This document shows, piece by piece, positions 63,516 through 64,000 of a stretch of DNA of 64,000 nucleotides. Both the position numbers and the translations under genes were made by a program. The number at the start of each line of letters is the position of its first letter. Position 1 is the first letter of the stretch. This stretch comes from Sideroxydans sp. (lineage in GTDB: Bacteria > Pseudomonadota > Gammaproteobacteria > Burkholderiales > Gallionellaceae): assembly GCA_013791855.1 (NCBI GenBank), contig VMTA01000019.1:1-64000 (forward strand). Reading direction: 5' to 3'. Under the pieces are notes generated by a model. That model did no database searches and had not been told where the DNA came from. It saw only the letters and a program-made list of their open reading frames with translations.

Positions 63516-63899
63516 TCAGGAATTCTCCTCGCGCAACGCGGCGCGAGTGAGCCGGTCGAAGCCCAAAGTGGAACAGGTGTCGATGCTGAGGTATTGGTCG
63601 GTGACATCGGTCTGGGTGGAGATGCCGTTGCTGCTGCACCAGGTGTCCCAGGCGGATTTGCCGGCCGGGTAATTACCGGGCCGGCCGACGAGTTTGTAGA
63701 GCCGGCCGCTGCGGGTAAAGACGGTCATGTTGTGCGCATCGAACTCGCCGATGGCGCTGGAGGTGCGGGCGAAATTGTTGGTGACGTCGTGGCCATGCAC
63801 ATGATGGCTGCGTGCACCTTGTCGGGTGGTGATCTCCATCACGCTCCAGCGGCGCAAGGTGACTTCTCTCGATCCTTCAGGTGCTTTTCTGACAGCCAT
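63516..63899 (-). CDS. Unknown protein
   Basis: 127 residues, soluble, with SHHVHGHDVTNNFARTSSAIGEFD (His-rich), GRLYKLVGRPGNYPAGKSAWDTWCSSNG and a second Cys near the C-terminus (IDTCSTLGF). I do not recognise the family. GGAAG precedes the ATG. The last 100 bases of the window may contain the start of another gene (ATG at 63969 or 63977) but are too short to judge. Confidence 0.65.
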   Translation of the reverse strand: MAVRKAPEGSREVTLRRWSVMEITTRQGARSHHVHGHDVTNNFARTSSAIGEFDAHNMTVFTRSGRLYKLVGRPGNYPAGKSAWDTWCSSNGISTQTDVTDQYLSIDTCSTLGFDRLTRAALREENS

Positions 63900-64000
63900 C
63901 GTGGTCTTCCGTGCTTTTCAACGGGGCTTATCTTAGCCGAGTATCGGCCGGAGGTTTTCTTTTTGAGGATGAGTCGATGCCAGCCGCACGACCGTTCAGG

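Noticed and set aside
63969-64000. Start of another gene at the window end
   Set aside because: Two ATGs in different frames are possible, but only about ten codons are visible, too few to support a call.

Overview
The window looks like the chromosome of a chemolithotrophic sulfur-oxidising betaproteobacterium, probably of the Nitrosomonadales (Gallionellaceae or Sulfuricellaceae type). That placement is inferred from gene content and organisation, not from a marker gene. The core is GC-rich. Two stretches, about 24.0-27.2 kb and 42.6-49.1 kb, have lower GC, different codon use and accessory genes.

Layout. 1-2 kb: the end of htpG and an exported FecR-domain protein. 2.1-5.3 kb (minus): an accessory sulfur operon with a small unknown protein, a Cas6/Cmx6-like RNA endonuclease homologue, a DsrC-like protein without cysteines, a two-domain TusA, an unknown protein and a TauD/TfdA-type dioxygenase. 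5.6-21.6 kb (plus): a complete oxidative (reverse) dissimilatory sulfite reductase locus, dsrABEFHCMKLJOPN, followed by a DUF4202 protein, siroheme synthase cysG and four poorly known small genes. 21.7-30.6 kb: molybdenum cofactor genes moaA-moaC-moaD-moaE and mobB-mobA-moeA-mog, split by an AT-richer insertion holding a TorT-like binding protein and a diguanylate cyclase, with a decayed copy of the mobB 5' end at its edge. 30.7-34.0 kb (minus): a type I sulfide:quinone oxidoreductase and a NarX/NarL-like two-component system. 34.2-38.5 kb: a phosphodiesterase, a rhodanese, an unknown protein, a PatB/MalY-type lyase and an EamA transporter.

38.5-42.6 kb and 49.1-50.3 kb: an ECF sigma factor with a zinc-finger partner, and genes that appear to form its regulon. 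Three promoters share exactly TGTAAG-N16-CGAC. They precede a Met/Cys-rich mini-membrane protein plus a c-type cytochrome flanked by NPCAAK hexapeptide repeats, a thioredoxin-like/CcdA-like/HD-GYP operon, and a small exported NPCAAK-repeat protein with an unknown partner. This is the best candidate here for an undescribed system, possibly for metal or thiol stress. Between the two parts lies a cassette-like island (42.6-49.1 kb) of small membrane or exported unknown genes separated by repeated intergenic DNA.

50.4-52.1 kb: a diguanylate cyclase and a MinD/FlhG-like ATPase. 52.1-63.0 kb: an Isp-type (group 1e-like) [NiFe] hydrogenase, hynS-isp1-isp2-hynL, with hupE, a HupH-like protein, the maturation protease and divergent hypC-hypD-hypF-hypE. 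63.0-63.9 kb: another cysteine-less DsrC/TusE-like protein and an unknown gene.

How it fits together. Sulfide is oxidised by SQR. Stored sulfur is passed through rhodanese, TusA and DsrEFH to DsrC, and is oxidised to sulfite by DsrAB with DsrL and DsrMKJOP. CysG and DsrN supply the siro(heme)amide. The Moco genes would serve a molybdoenzyme not seen in the window. H2 is an additional electron donor through a hydrogenase whose Isp subunits are relatives of DsrM and DsrK.
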